64,000 nucleotides of DNA, from contig NZ_JACIDV010000006.1 of the NCBI RefSeq assembly GCF_014196515.1, positions 186,001-250,000 on the forward strand, given 5' to 3'. The notes beneath the pieces were generated by a model. That model searched no databases and was not told the DNA's origin. It saw nothing but the letters and a program-made list of their open reading frames with translations. Numbering within the stretch: position 1 is the stretch's first letter; each line of letters starts with the position of its first letter. This DNA is from Rhizobium skierniewicense. Lineage in GTDB: Bacteria; Pseudomonadota; Alphaproteobacteria; Rhizobiales; Rhizobiaceae. This document shows positions 1-8,929 of the stretch, in pieces. A program made the position numbers and the translations under genes.

Positions 1-70
1 GTCGCCTTGTTGACGCTCCTCTCCACCACCTTGCAAGCTAGCCGTGCAGGATAACATTACTGAAGGCATA
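1..70. other. Intergenic edge of window
   Basis: No gene is visible in this stretch. Read on the minus strand it is purine-rich, with GGTGGAGAGGAGCG running towards the window edge. That would suit the leader or ribosome-binding region of a minus-strand gene starting just outside. No start codon lies within the window, so nothing more can be said. Confidence 0.3.
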
Positions 71-103
71 AAAAAGCCTCCGCAGCGTTGGCTGGGAGGC
101 TTT
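71..103 (-). terminator. Rho-independent terminator of fdxA
   Basis: On the minus strand the stem GCCTCC/GGAGGC (95-100 with 76-81) is flanked by A and T runs and followed by five Ts. It lies about 40 nt past the fdxA stop codon. It probably ends the helicase-S4-fdxA transcript. Confidence 0.8.
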
Positions 104-141
104 GTATCCATGGGCTTGTTCTGAAAAGAACTCAAAAAGGC

Positions 142-480
142 TTAGTCGCCCTTGCCGGGTTCCGCCGAAAAGTAGAGATCGAGCTTGCCCGAAACGCCGT
201 CCATCTCCTTGGCTTCCGGCAGCGGGTCGCGCTTGACGGTGATGTTGGGCCAGATGGCGGCATATTCGGCGTTGAGCGTCAGCCATTTGTCCAGACCCGG
301 CTCGGTATCAGGCTTGATGGCCTCTGCGGGACATTCCGGCTCGCACACACCACAGTCGATGCACTCATCGGGATTGATCGCCAGAAAATTTTCGCCCTCA
401 TAGAAGCAGTCCACGGGGCAGACCTCGACGCAGTCGGTATATTTGCAACGAATGCAGTTGTCGGTCACGACATACGTCAT
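142..480 (-). CDS. fdxA: Seven-iron ferredoxin FdxA (3Fe-4S/4Fe-4S)
   Basis: This is a small cytoplasmic electron carrier of 112 residues, the usual length for Azotobacter FdI-type ferredoxins. By alignment with that family, Cys9, Cys17 and Cys50 would hold the 3Fe-4S cluster. Cys21, Cys40, Cys43 and Cys46 would hold the 4Fe-4S cluster, and Cys12 and Cys25 are the two extra cysteines typical of the group. The C-terminal half is the acidic, cluster-free extension of the FdxA subfamily. It is the last gene of a minus-strand run after the S4 protein, with a 205 nt gap that could hold its own promoter, and a terminator follows. The redox partner cannot be told from sequence. Confidence 0.95.
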   Translation of the reverse strand: MTYVVTDNCIRCKYTDCVEVCPVDCFYEGENFLAINPDECIDCGVCEPECPAEAIKPDTEPGLDKWLTLNAEYAAIWPNITVKRDPLPEAKEMDGVSGKLDLYFSAEPGKGD

Positions 481-685
481 GAAGAACTCCAGATATACGG
501 GCCGGACAACAGGGCTTGAGAGGCAAGCCTCCGCCCGGAATTCAGACAGGGCAATTTTGCAAGTGAGGTAATGCCTTTGTCACAATATAGCAAGGACAAA
601 CGGTTTCAAAAAAACGGCTCATGTGAGTGAATTATTCCAATGCACAGCAACGTGTTTTGCCCGACCAGCTTTTATGTCACGGTTA

Positions 686-1102
686 TTATTCCGAGCCTTC
701 GCTGCTATCCAGGATAAACCGGTCGAGCGCACGCCGTTCCTTTTTCGTCGGACGCCCGCTGCCCGGCTCTCGCATTGCCTGCTCGAAAGGTGTCATATGG
801 TCGTTCGGCGCAGGCGGCGGTGTCTGGTCGTCATAGAGAAGCTTGGCTTCCTCATAGGGGCCACGTCGCTCGCCGGAGGCCAGAACGACGAGAATACGGC
901 TTGAACGCTCCAGAGAGAGTTCCAGCCTGTCACCCAGCTTCAGCAAATGACTCGATTGGCGTACCGGCTTGTCGTTCACCCTGACATTGCCAGACTGAAT
1001 ATAACTCTGGGCAAGCGAACGGGATTTGATAATCCGGGCGAAGAACAGCCACTTGTCGAGGCGCTGGCGGCCTGCATCCTGTGGCTGCTGCTTCTCACCC
1101 AT
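686..1102 (-). CDS. S4-domain RNA-binding protein, Hsp15-like
   Basis: The product has 138 residues. An S4 RNA-binding domain covers about residues 13-70, opening with the typical RLDKWLFFARI and including the SLAQSYIQSGNVRVND segment. A charged tail ends in a Lys/Arg-rich patch (RPTKKERRALDRFI). The family includes Hsp15 (HslR), which binds stalled 50S subunits carrying peptidyl-tRNA, so a role in ribosome rescue or RNA binding is likely but inferred. The ATG lies 3 nt after the stop codon of the helicase gene, which implies translational coupling and a shared RNA function. Confidence 0.85.
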   Translation of the reverse strand: MGEKQQPQDAGRQRLDKWLFFARIIKSRSLAQSYIQSGNVRVNDKPVRQSSHLLKLGDRLELSLERSSRILVVLASGERRGPYEEAKLLYDDQTPPPAPNDHMTPFEQAMREPGSGRPTKKERRALDRFILDSSEGSE

Positions 1103-1105
1103 GGT

Positions 1106-4100
1106 TTACTTCTTCAACTGGTCTTTCAGAGCAGCCAGCTTGGCAAAAGGCGAATCCGGATCCACCGGCTTCTCCTTGCGTGGTGGCTTGGCTTCGAAAC
1201 GCTGCTGACCCTGCGGCTTTCCACCACGATCGTTACGGTCAGGCCGGTCCTTGCGCTCGCCGCGATCGGGACGATCGTTGCGATTGCTGTTGTTGCGGTC
1301 TGGGCGACCACCATCGCGTTTGCGATCTCCGTCACGGGCTGCATTGTCACGGGGGGCACCATCACGACCAGCATTGCCACGCGGCTGGGACTTGCGGTCT
1401 TCGCCACCGTCGGCACGGCGTTCACCCTGTCCACGATTGCCGGGACGACGGTTGTCGCTGCGCTGGGTATCGTTGCGGCCGCCTGGACGCCACAAGAGAA
1501 CCGGCTTCGGCTCTGCAACCTCAGCCGCTGGCTCCTGTGCCGTCTCTGTCACTGTCTCGGATGCTTCCGCAGCCGATGGTGTTTCTTCTGCTGTCACATC
1601 GACAGGAGCCTCTGCAACGGCTTTAGCAACGGGTGCTTCCGAAGGCGTCTCGGCATCGGCATCATCATGCTGTACAGGCTCTTCAACAGCAGCAGCCGGT
1701 GCCTCGGTCTTTGCAGCATCACTGCGCTGGTCGCCAAGGAACGCGGCAGCATCCTCAGCGCTGACCTGATCGGCACGGTAGCCCAGACCCTTCAGAATCT
1801 CTTCCATATCATCAAGCGTCGCGCCCAGAATGGACAGCATGGCAGTGGTGGTGGTGAAACGACGGCCATCATAGGCGCCTTCAGGACGTGGCTGCGTCCC
1901 CGGCTTCCATTGCAAAAGCGGACGGATGAGATCAGCAAGACGCTCCAGAATATCGATACGAACGGCGCGCTTCCCAAGGAAACGGAAGCCTGCGAGCTTG
2001 TAGAACATCCGCTCGAAGCTTGGGTCCGTTACGACAGATGTACGACCTGCTGCGAGAACAGGAATAAGATCGCCGTAACCCGGCTTTCCGAGACCGTCAT
2101 TCTTCAAGGCCCAGAGCAACGTCACCAGTTCAGCAGGGGCGGGCTTGAGCAATGCGGGAAGAAACACATGGTAGGCACCGAAACGAATGCCATAACGGCG
2201 CATGGAGGCACGTGCGTCCTGATCCAGCGTCTTGACCTCTTCGGTCACATCGCGACGGAACAGAACGCCGAGATTTTCCACAAGCTGGAACGCCAGACCC
2301 TTCGCCAGACCCTGAAGGTCTTCGGCGCGGGAAATATCGTCCAGCGGCTTCAGCACGGTTGCGATCTGGTGGTTCACGAAGCGCTCGACGCGGGCAATGG
2401 CATGATCACGCGCGTTGCCGCTCAACTGCTCGTCGGCAAGCATGAGGACGCGCGGCTTCATGATATTGTCGCCAGACGTCAGACGAGCGACAGGCTCACC
2501 CAACCAGCGGACCAGACCATCAGAGCTTAACGCGAGATCGCCGTTGCCACTGGCATGCAGGCGCGCAGCACGCGCCTCATATTCCAGCGCAAGCGCCTTC
2601 TGCGCTGCGCCTTGCACAGCCTTGGCATCTGGCCCTTCGGCTCCGGCCACCGGTGTAAACCGGAAACCCGCCAATTGGCCGACATGATGTCCTTCAACAA
2701 AGACATCACCATTCACACTGATTTCAGCTTCAAGCATCGCATTCTCTCTTAGGCGCCTCATGAGCACAGATGTCCTGCGATCAACAAAGCGTTTCGTCAA
2801 CCTTTCATGTAAAGCATCGGACAATCGATCTTCGATTTCCCGAGTCTTTTCTTGCCAGTGTGTCGGATCGGCAAGCCATCCTGGGCGGTTTGATACATAC
2901 GTCCATGTTCTGATCTGCGCAATCCTTGCAGAAAGCGTATCGATCTCTCCGTCGGTGCGGTCCGCCCGCCGCACTTGTTCGGCCATGAAATCCTCGTTGA
3001 CGGTGCCGCGCTTCACGAGGTCGAAATAGAGTGTCGAAATCAAGTCGGCATGCTGTGCTGGCGCGATGCGGCGAAAATCCGGTAAGGCACAGGCCTCCCA
3101 CAGTTTTTCCACGCGCGCGGAGTTGGTGGTTATGTCGACGATTTCGGGATAGCGCGCAAGATACTCCAGAGCCTGCTGGTCGATGGCAGGCAAGGCGCGG
3201 GTCAGCCCTTGAACCGTCGGTGCCACATCAAGGCTTGCGCGCAAATTAGTAATAGATGAATAATCGAAGTTCTTGGTGCGCCATTGCAGAACTTTGACCG
3301 AATCGAACTGATGTGATTCGACACGGTGCACAAGCTCGTCGTCGAATGGATCGACCTGCCCCGTCACGCCGAATGTGCCATCGCGAAGGTGGCGACCGGC
3401 ACGACCGGCGATCTGCCCCATCTCACCTGCATTCAGGTTGCGAAACTGATAGCCGTCGAATTTACGGTCCTGCGCAAAGGCAACATGATCGACGTCGAGG
3501 TTGAGACCCATGCCGATCGCGTCGGTCGCAACGAGATACTCGACATCGCCGTTTTGATAGAGCCCGACCTGCGCATTACGGGTGCGCGGCGAAAGAGCAC
3601 CCAGCACCACAGCCGCACCACCACGCTGGCGGCGCACCAGCTCGGCAATGGCGTAGACCTCATCGGCGGAAAACGCGACGATGGCAGTGCGCTGTGGCAG
3701 ACGGGTAATTTTCTTCTGACCGGCATAAAACAGCTGTGAAAGCCGGGGACGCTCGACCACGACGATGCCGGGCAAAAGCTTTTCCAGAATGGGCCGCATG
3801 GTGCCCGCCCCCAGAAGCAATGTCTGTTCACGCCCGCGAAGATGCAGAATGCGGTCGGTGAAGATATGCCCTCGCTCGAGGTCCCCCGCCAGTTGCACTT
3901 CATCGATGGCGACGAAGGCAGCCGTTGTTTCACGCGGCATGGCCTCGACGGTACAGACAAAATATTGCGCTTTGGGAGGGCTGATCTTCTCTTCGCCGGT
4001 AATCAACGCGACGTTTGGCGCCCCGACCTTTTCTACAAGCCGCGTGTAGACCTCGCGGGCAAGCAGCCGCAGAGGCAGGCCGATGACACCGCTTCCATAG

Positions 4101-4186
4101 GCAACCATGCGCTCGATGGCGTAATGCGTCTTGCCGGTATTGGTTGGGCCAAGAACGGCCGTAACACCGCGGCCGCTCAAGATCAT
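1106..4186 (-). CDS. Suv3-like SF2 RNA helicase with disordered basic tail
   Basis: Superfamily 2 helicase related to mitochondrial SUPV3L1/Suv3. With the chosen ATG, Walker A is GPTNTGKT at residues 13-20, motif II is DEVQ at 95-98 and motif VI is QIAGRAGR at 258-264. IGMGLNLDVDHVAF marks the second RecA lobe. The 1026-residue protein ends in a stretch of about 220 residues. The first part is Ala/Glu/Pro-rich; the second is packed with R, G, D and N (NRRPGNRGQGERR-like), a typical unstructured RNA-binding tail. The open frame reaches back to 4366, but those 60 residues look non-coding; a TTG five codons upstream is an alternative start. No strong ribosome-binding site is seen. It is followed 3 nt later by the S4 gene. 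RNA unwinding in turnover or ribosome metabolism is inferred. Confidence 0.85.
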   Translation of the reverse strand: MILSGRGVTAVLGPTNTGKTHYAIERMVAYGSGVIGLPLRLLAREVYTRLVEKVGAPNVALITGEEKISPPKAQYFVCTVEAMPRETTAAFVAIDEVQLAGDLERGHIFTDRILHLRGREQTLLLGAGTMRPILEKLLPGIVVVERPRLSQLFYAGQKKITRLPQRTAIVAFSADEVYAIAELVRRQRGGAAVVLGALSPRTRNAQVGLYQNGDVEYLVATDAIGMGLNLDVDHVAFAQDRKFDGYQFRNLNAGEMGQIAGRAGRHLRDGTFGVTGQVDPFDDELVHRVESHQFDSVKVLQWRTKNFDYSSITNLRASLDVAPTVQGLTRALPAIDQQALEYLARYPEIVDITTNSARVEKLWEACALPDFRRIAPAQHADLISTLYFDLVKRGTVNEDFMAEQVRRADRTDGEIDTLSARIAQIRTWTYVSNRPGWLADPTHWQEKTREIEDRLSDALHERLTKRFVDRRTSVLMRRLRENAMLEAEISVNGDVFVEGHHVGQLAGFRFTPVAGAEGPDAKAVQGAAQKALALEYEARAARLHASGNGDLALSSDGLVRWLGEPVARLTSGDNIMKPRVLMLADEQLSGNARDHAIARVERFVNHQIATVLKPLDDISRAEDLQGLAKGLAFQLVENLGVLFRRDVTEEVKTLDQDARASMRRYGIRFGAYHVFLPALLKPAPAELVTLLWALKNDGLGKPGYGDLIPVLAAGRTSVVTDPSFERMFYKLAGFRFLGKRAVRIDILERLADLIRPLLQWKPGTQPRPEGAYDGRRFTTTTAMLSILGATLDDMEEILKGLGYRADQVSAEDAAAFLGDQRSDAAKTEAPAAAVEEPVQHDDADAETPSEAPVAKAVAEAPVDVTAEETPSAAEASETVTETAQEPAAEVAEPKPVLLWRPGGRNDTQRSDNRRPGNRGQGERRADGGEDRKSQPRGNAGRDGAPRDNAARDGDRKRDGGRPDRNNSNRNDRPDRGERKDRPDRNDRGGKPQGQQRFEAKPPRKEKPVDPDSPFAKLAALKDQLKK

Positions 4187-4481
4187 GGGGCGAGAATTCA
4201 ACGTATTATCCGTAAGATCGACTGAACTGCTGTTTGAGAACCATTCGGAACCGTTCCGTCCGCCTGTGACACAACACATGGCCATCGTTGCGCGCAAAGG
4301 CAAGGCGTAACCGCGCGAAAGGCTCGTTCGCTTCGGTTTTTGCCACGTATCCCACGACTGGAACATGTTGCGAACGAATCAGAGACGAATCGATAATGTT
4401 ACAGATTCGGCTTTTGTTCACGACACTATCTGGCCCGCTTGAACCCCGCTACCCACCAAATCCTGAATCGTGGTTGCTGGA
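4187..4481. other. Intergenic region, helicase leader
   Basis: This stretch of about 295 bases lies between the stop of the UbiH-like gene and the helicase start, both on the minus strand. It must hold the helicase promoter. I see no strong hairpin, no repeat and no convincing small gene. The in-frame upstream extension of the helicase (4187-4366) lacks recognisable protein features. Confidence 0.4.
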
Positions 4482-5696
4482 TTAAAGCGGCTGACCGGTC
4501 AACAATCTCGGACCACCCTTTTCGTTGGTCCCAGCTGCCTGTCCAATGAAGTAGGATTTGAGGCCCGGAATTCGGTCGACGATACCCAAGCCGAAGTCAC
4601 GCACCACACGAATGGGGGCGACATCATTGGAAAACAGCCGGTTGAGCACATCCGTGGTGATGCCCATGCGCACCGTGTCAAATCGCCGCCAAGACTGATA
4701 GCGCTCCAGCACGTTCAGCGACCCGATATCGAGGCCGAGACGATCCGCCTCGACGACGGTTTCGGCGAGTGCTGCCACATCCTTGAAGCCGAGGTTGAGC
4801 CCTTGCCCCGAAATCGGGTGAATACCATGCGCCGCATCACCGGCCAATGCCAGACGTGGCGCCACGAAAGCGCGGGCCAGCGTCAGCCCAAGCGGAAAGG
4901 CCCGCCGTGGGCCGACAGGTCTGAGAGGCCCTAACTTGTGACCGAAGCGCCGCTCCAGCTCCTCCTCAAAGACCAGATCGTCGGAGGCCACCAGTCGGTC
5001 GGCGTCCGCTGTGCGCTCTGTCCATACCAGCGACGAACGATTGCCCTTCAGCGGCAGAATGGCAAACGGGCCGGACGGCAGGAAATGCTCTTCGGCACAA
5101 CCTTCATGCGGACGTTCATGTTCCACGGTCGTGACAATGCCGGACTGATCATAGGTCCAATGGACCGTCTTGATGCCAGCCATATCGCGAAGCGCCGAGC
5201 GGACACCATCGCAGGCCACCAGCAGTCGTGTTTCCAGCGTGGAGCCATCGGAAAGCGTCACGAGATTGCTGTGATGTCCGGCCTCGAAGCCGGAAACACC
5301 CAGACCGTGTCGGATCGTTACGCCGAGCCGCTCGCATAGCCCGCGCAATGCGCCCACCATGGCGACATTGGGCACCATGTGCGCGAAGGGCTGGCCATCG
5401 GCGACGTCTCCATCGAAGGTCAGAAACACCGGGCGGACCGGATCCGATGTCCTGGAATCCGTCACGATCATCCTGTTGATTGGCTGCGCTTCCGGAACCA
5501 GCTCCTGCCAGACACCGAACACATCCAGCATCCGCGATGCCGCCGCAATGATGGCCGACGCCCGCATATCCTTCTTCCAGACATCCTCCGGCGCGGCCTC
5601 GATGACTTCTACGTTCAGATGAGGTGCGCCCTGCTTGATGGCAACAGCAACGCCTAGTCCAACATATCCACCACCTGCAACAACCACATCCAGCAT
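4482..5696 (-). CDS. UbiH/Coq6-family FAD monooxygenase
   Basis: FAD-dependent aromatic hydroxylase of 404 residues. The N-terminal dinucleotide fold is AGGGYVGLG, the mid-chain DG motif is ACDGVRSALRD, and the GD motif that binds FAD ribose is LALAGDAAHGIHPISGQG. These are the hallmarks of the UbiH/UbiF/VisC/Coq6 family, which hydroxylates the ring of ubiquinone precursors using O2 and NAD(P)H. Which ring carbon is modified cannot be told. The ATG at 5696 was chosen because GGGAGAGA lies a few bases upstream; an ATG nine codons earlier has no such signal. It is divergent from tesB, with a shared promoter region of about 85 nt. Confidence 0.88.
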   Translation of the reverse strand: MLDVVVAGGGYVGLGVAVAIKQGAPHLNVEVIEAAPEDVWKKDMRASAIIAAASRMLDVFGVWQELVPEAQPINRMIVTDSRTSDPVRPVFLTFDGDVADGQPFAHMVPNVAMVGALRGLCERLGVTIRHGLGVSGFEAGHHSNLVTLSDGSTLETRLLVACDGVRSALRDMAGIKTVHWTYDQSGIVTTVEHERPHEGCAEEHFLPSGPFAILPLKGNRSSLVWTERTADADRLVASDDLVFEEELERRFGHKLGPLRPVGPRRAFPLGLTLARAFVAPRLALAGDAAHGIHPISGQGLNLGFKDVAALAETVVEADRLGLDIGSLNVLERYQSWRRFDTVRMGITTDVLNRLFSNDVAPIRVVRDFGLGIVDRIPGLKSYFIGQAAGTNEKGGPRLLTGQPL

Positions 5697-5782
5697 CGCG
5701 TCTCTCCCTGCATTCTTGTGCATATTACCAAGGCACTATAGACCATGGACTTACGTCTTCCTACAGCTGGAGCATGTCGAAA

Positions 5783-6667
5783 ATGTCGCGCCCTTTTGAA
5801 AACACAGCCCCGCTGGAAAATCTTATCTCCACGTTGGATCTGGAAAAACTTGAAGAAAACCTGTTTCGCGGCACGAGCCCGCAGGTCGGCTGGCAAAGGG
5901 TTTTCGGCGGTCAGGTCATTGCCCAGGCCCTGATGGCCGCCCAACGCACGGTGTGCGCGGAACGCTTCGTTCACTCCCTCCACGCATATTTCATGCGCCC
6001 CGGTGACCCACTCGTTCCCATCGTCTATCAGGTAGACCGTATTCGCGATGGCGCGAGCTTCGCTACCCGCCGCATCGTTGCCATCCAGCACGGCAAGCCA
6101 ATCTTCTCCATGTCGGCCTCCTTCCAGAGCGACGAGGACGGTTTCGATCATCAGGCATCGATCCCCAAGGTGTTACAGCCGGAAGACCTGATGAGCGAGG
6201 AGCAGATGCGCGACGCGTTTCTGGCCAAGGCACCGCCCGCCATTCGAAAATACTGGGAAAATAAGCGTCCTATCGAAATTCGACCCGTCTCGCTGGCGCA
6301 CTACGTCTCAAAGGAAAAGCTCGATCCGAGACAGGATATCTGGGTAAGAGCCGTCGGGCAGGTTCCTGATGATCGGCATTACCAGACATCGGTTCTTGCC
6401 TATCTCTCGGACATGACCCTGCTCGACACATCACTCTACGCCCACGGAACGACGATTTTCGATCCGGCCATCCAGGCCGCCAGCCTCGACCACGCCATGT
6501 GGTTCCACCGCCCCTGCAAACTCGATGACTGGTTGCTTTACACCCAGGACAGCCCCAGCGCCTCTGGTGCACGTGGGTTGACGCGCGGCAGCCTGTTTAC
6601 ACGCGATGGTGTTCTCGTCGCATCCATGGCGCAGGAAGGTCTGATCCGCAAAATAGCAAATGATTAA
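5783..6667 (+). CDS. tesB: Acyl-CoA thioesterase II
   Basis: Double-hotdog thioesterase hydrolysing acyl-CoA to free fatty acid and CoA in the cytoplasm. The 294 residues match TesB. The first hotdog holds RVFGGQVIAQAL and VHSLHAYFMRPG; the second holds LAYLSDMTLLDTSL with the putative catalytic Asp, LDHAMWFHRPC, and SMAQEGLIR with the putative Gln. The Thr of the E. coli triad appears to be replaced by Ser in AASLDH. An ATG three codons earlier (5774) sits only 1 nt from the GGAG ribosome-binding site, so 5783 is preferred. A hairpin overlapping the stop codon probably ends transcription before the nitrogen-regulated genes downstream. Confidence 0.9.
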   Translation: MSRPFENTAPLENLISTLDLEKLEENLFRGTSPQVGWQRVFGGQVIAQALMAAQRTVCAERFVHSLHAYFMRPGDPLVPIVYQVDRIRDGASFATRRIVAIQHGKPIFSMSASFQSDEDGFDHQASIPKVLQPEDLMSEEQMRDAFLAKAPPAIRKYWENKRPIEIRPVSLAHYVSKEKLDPRQDIWVRAVGQVPDDRHYQTSVLAYLSDMTLLDTSLYAHGTTIFDPAIQAASLDHAMWFHRPCKLDDWLLYTQDSPSASGARGLTRGSLFTRDGVLVASMAQEGLIRKIAND

Positions 6668-6686
6668 TTCTTAATCATTTTTTTAA
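6659..6686 (+). terminator. Terminator overlapping the tesB stop codon
   Basis: A perfect 9-bp inverted repeat (AATGATTAA / TTAATCATT) with a 3-nt loop includes the stop codon and is followed by six Ts. The stem has only one G-C pair, so it is thermodynamically weak, but the layout is that of an intrinsic terminator. Confidence 0.55.
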
Positions 6687-6789
6687 TTTTGCACAGCGAT
6701 TGCGCGACATCGGCGCATTTGGTTGCCCATTTTTCAATCTTATTTATTATTATTGTTTTAAATCAATAACTTAAAAAACCCATCTCGAA

Positions 6790-6806
6790 TTGGCACGCGC
6801 CTTGAA
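6790..6806 (+). promoter_or_regulatory. Sigma54 promoter of glnK-amtB
   Basis: TTGGCACG at 6790 followed by CTTGA at 6801 places GG and G(A) exactly 10 nt apart, as in the -24/-12 consensus TGGCAC-N5-TTGC, with one mismatch (A for the last C). It lies about 85 nt upstream of glnK. A weak half-match to an NtrC site starts near 6689 (TGCACA-N5-TGCGCG). Sigma54/NtrC control of glnK-amtB under nitrogen limitation is well established in proteobacteria, so the call fits the context. Confidence 0.75.
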
Positions 6807-6832
6807 TGTAGGGGAGCAGTCGCTGTTACTGA

Positions 6833-7231
<399 letters not shown>

Positions 7232-7259
7232 GCTCGGCTGACAGGGGAGTTTTCAAACC

Positions 7260-8681
7260 ATGCCATTCAACAGAATTTTAACACTCAGCCGGCTTGGTGC
7301 CGGTGCGGCGGCCCTTCTCGCCCCCGCTTTTGCCTTTGCCCAGGACGCTGCGGCGCCTGCAGTTGCAGCCGCTGCCCCGGCCATGACGGTCGATAAGGGT
7401 GACACGACGTGGATGCTGATCTCGACCATTCTGGTCCTGCTCATGATCGTTCCGGGCCTGGCGCTGTTTTATGGTGGTCTCGTCCGTACCAAGAATATGC
7501 TGTCGGTGCTGATGCAGGTCATGATGATCGCGGCCGTTGCGATGATCGTCTGGGTCACTTACGGTTACTCTCTGGCCTTCACCGATGGGGGCTCGATGAA
7601 CAGCTTCGTCGGCGGCTTCTCCAAGATGTTCCTCGCGGGTGTCGATACCACGACCCTGTCGGAAAGCTTCACCAAGGGTTCGGCCATTCCCGAGCTGGTT
7701 TTCGTCTGCTTCCAGATGACATTTGCCGCCATCACCCCGGCGCTGATCGTCGGTGCCTTCGCAGAACGCATTAAGTTTTCCGCAGTCATCCTCTTCACCA
7801 TCCTGTGGCTGACATTCGTTTACTTCCCGATTGCCCACATGGTGTGGTTCTGGGGCGGCCCAAGCGCGTATGACGGCCCAACCGGCCTCATCTTCGGCTT
7901 TGGCGCAATCGACTTCGCCGGCGGTACAGTCGTTCACATCAACGCCGGAATCGCCGGTCTGGTTGGCGCGATCATGGTTGGCAAGCGCACAGGCTTCGGC
8001 AAGGACATGATGGCTCCGCACTCCATGACCCTGACCATGGTTGGCGCAGCCCTTCTGTGGGTCGGCTGGTTCGGCTTCAACGCTGGTTCCAACCTGGAAT
8101 CCAACGCTTATGCAGCCTTGGCGATGATCAACACCTTCGTTGCAACGGCCGCTGCCATTGTCGGCTGGGCACTGGTGGAAAACTTTACCCGTGGCAAGGC
8201 TTCCATGCTCGGTGCTGCATCGGGCGCCGTTGCCGGTCTCGTCGTCATCACGCCTGCTGCCGGTTTCGTCGGCCCGATGGGTGCGATCATCATGGGCCTG
8301 ATCGTTTCTCCGGTCTGCTACTTCTTCGTCTCCACGGTGAAGAACAAGTTCGGCTATGACGACACCGCGGACGTCTTTGGCGTCCATGGCGTTGGCGGCA
8401 TCATCGGGGCTCTGCTAACCGGCGTGTTCGTCAACCCGGCTCTGGGCGGCGCTGGCATCGTTGATTATTCCACGGCCGACTTCGCCGCCAGCTATGCCGG
8501 TACGGCAACCCAGGTCTGGGCGCAGCTCAAGGGCGTTCTCGTTACTGTTGCATGGTCCGGTATCGGCTCCATCATCCTCTACAAGATCGTTGATTTGGTT
8601 GTTGGTCTGCGCGTTCCGGTCGAGGCCGAACGCGAAGGTCTCGACCTCGCAACCCACGGCGAAGCGGCTTACCACTCGTAA
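7260..8681 (+). CDS. amtB: Ammonium transporter AmtB
   Basis: Polytopic inner-membrane ammonium channel of the Amt/Rh family, 473 residues, with a cleavable signal peptide (cut predicted after AFAFA, before QDAAA). An Ala-rich linker precedes eleven expected membrane helices. The twin histidines of the pore lie in GGTVVHINAG and FGVHGVGG. The family signature around AERIKFSAVILF and the acidic FGAIDFAGG are visible. It is co-transcribed with glnK, as in most proteobacteria, and a GGGGAG ribosome-binding site precedes the ATG. Expression is expected under nitrogen limitation. A strong terminator follows. Confidence 0.97.
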   Translation: MPFNRILTLSRLGAGAAALLAPAFAFAQDAAAPAVAAAAPAMTVDKGDTTWMLISTILVLLMIVPGLALFYGGLVRTKNMLSVLMQVMMIAAVAMIVWVTYGYSLAFTDGGSMNSFVGGFSKMFLAGVDTTTLSESFTKGSAIPELVFVCFQMTFAAITPALIVGAFAERIKFSAVILFTILWLTFVYFPIAHMVWFWGGPSAYDGPTGLIFGFGAIDFAGGTVVHINAGIAGLVGAIMVGKRTGFGKDMMAPHSMTLTMVGAALLWVGWFGFNAGSNLESNAYAALAMINTFVATAAAIVGWALVENFTRGKASMLGAASGAVAGLVVITPAAGFVGPMGAIIMGLIVSPVCYFFVSTVKNKFGYDDTADVFGVHGVGGIIGALLTGVFVNPALGGAGIVDYSTADFAASYAGTATQVWAQLKGVLVTVAWSGIGSIILYKIVDLVVGLRVPVEAEREGLDLATHGEAAYHS

Positions 8682-8732
8682 GTCAAGGACACCGGCCTGG
8701 TCCAAAGACCAATGGCCCACGCCAAAGACAGG

Positions 8733-8759
8733 AAAAGCCCGGCACCGACCGGGCTTTTT
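8733..8759 (+). terminator. Terminator of glnK-amtB
   Basis: The stem GCCCGG/CCGGGC with a 6-nt loop is extended by A/T pairing and followed by five Ts, about 55 nt after the amtB stop. Confidence 0.9.
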
Positions 8760-8806
8760 CGCGTTGAGCAACATCAAAATCCACCAGCAACATTCGATGT
8801 TTCCAT

Positions 8807-8825
8807 GGTTAATGCCATATTAACC
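8807..8825. promoter_or_regulatory. Palindromic CtrA-like site upstream of ftsK
   Basis: GGTTAAT-GCCAT-ATTAACC is a perfect 7-bp inverted repeat. It contains TTAA-N7-TTAA, the full consensus for the cell-cycle regulator CtrA. It lies about 105 nt upstream of the chosen ftsK start, between the amtB terminator and ftsK. Binding is inferred from the match only. Confidence 0.5.
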
Positions 8826-8929
8826 ACCGGCCCGTTATTTTGTTCTGTCATCCCCATTGCCGCACTGGCACATTTTGGACGCAAGCAGAAGCATTTCAGG
8901 AACAGCAGAGACAGGCTTTTCTTCCGGAA

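Noticed and set aside
574..592. CCTTTGTCACA-ATATA-like 19-mer shared with 14665-14683
   Set aside because: Sixteen of 19 bases agree, but the two copies have opposite orientation relative to the nearby genes and no known regulator fits; probably chance.
947..2530. Long open frame of 527 codons on the plus strand
   Set aside because: It is antisense to the helicase gene, whose low-complexity GC-rich tail keeps other frames open. The product is compositionally odd and matches nothing.
4187..4366. 60-residue N-terminal extension of the helicase
   Set aside because: No ribosome-binding site and no protein-like composition; the conserved domain starts at the internal ATG.
6689..6706. NtrC binding site upstream of glnK
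   Set aside because: Only one half-site is close to consensus (TGCACA); noted with the promoter but not called as a feature.
7278..8387. 369-codon open frame on the minus strand
   Set aside because: Antisense shadow of amtB; the sense product is unmistakable and the shadow has no domain.
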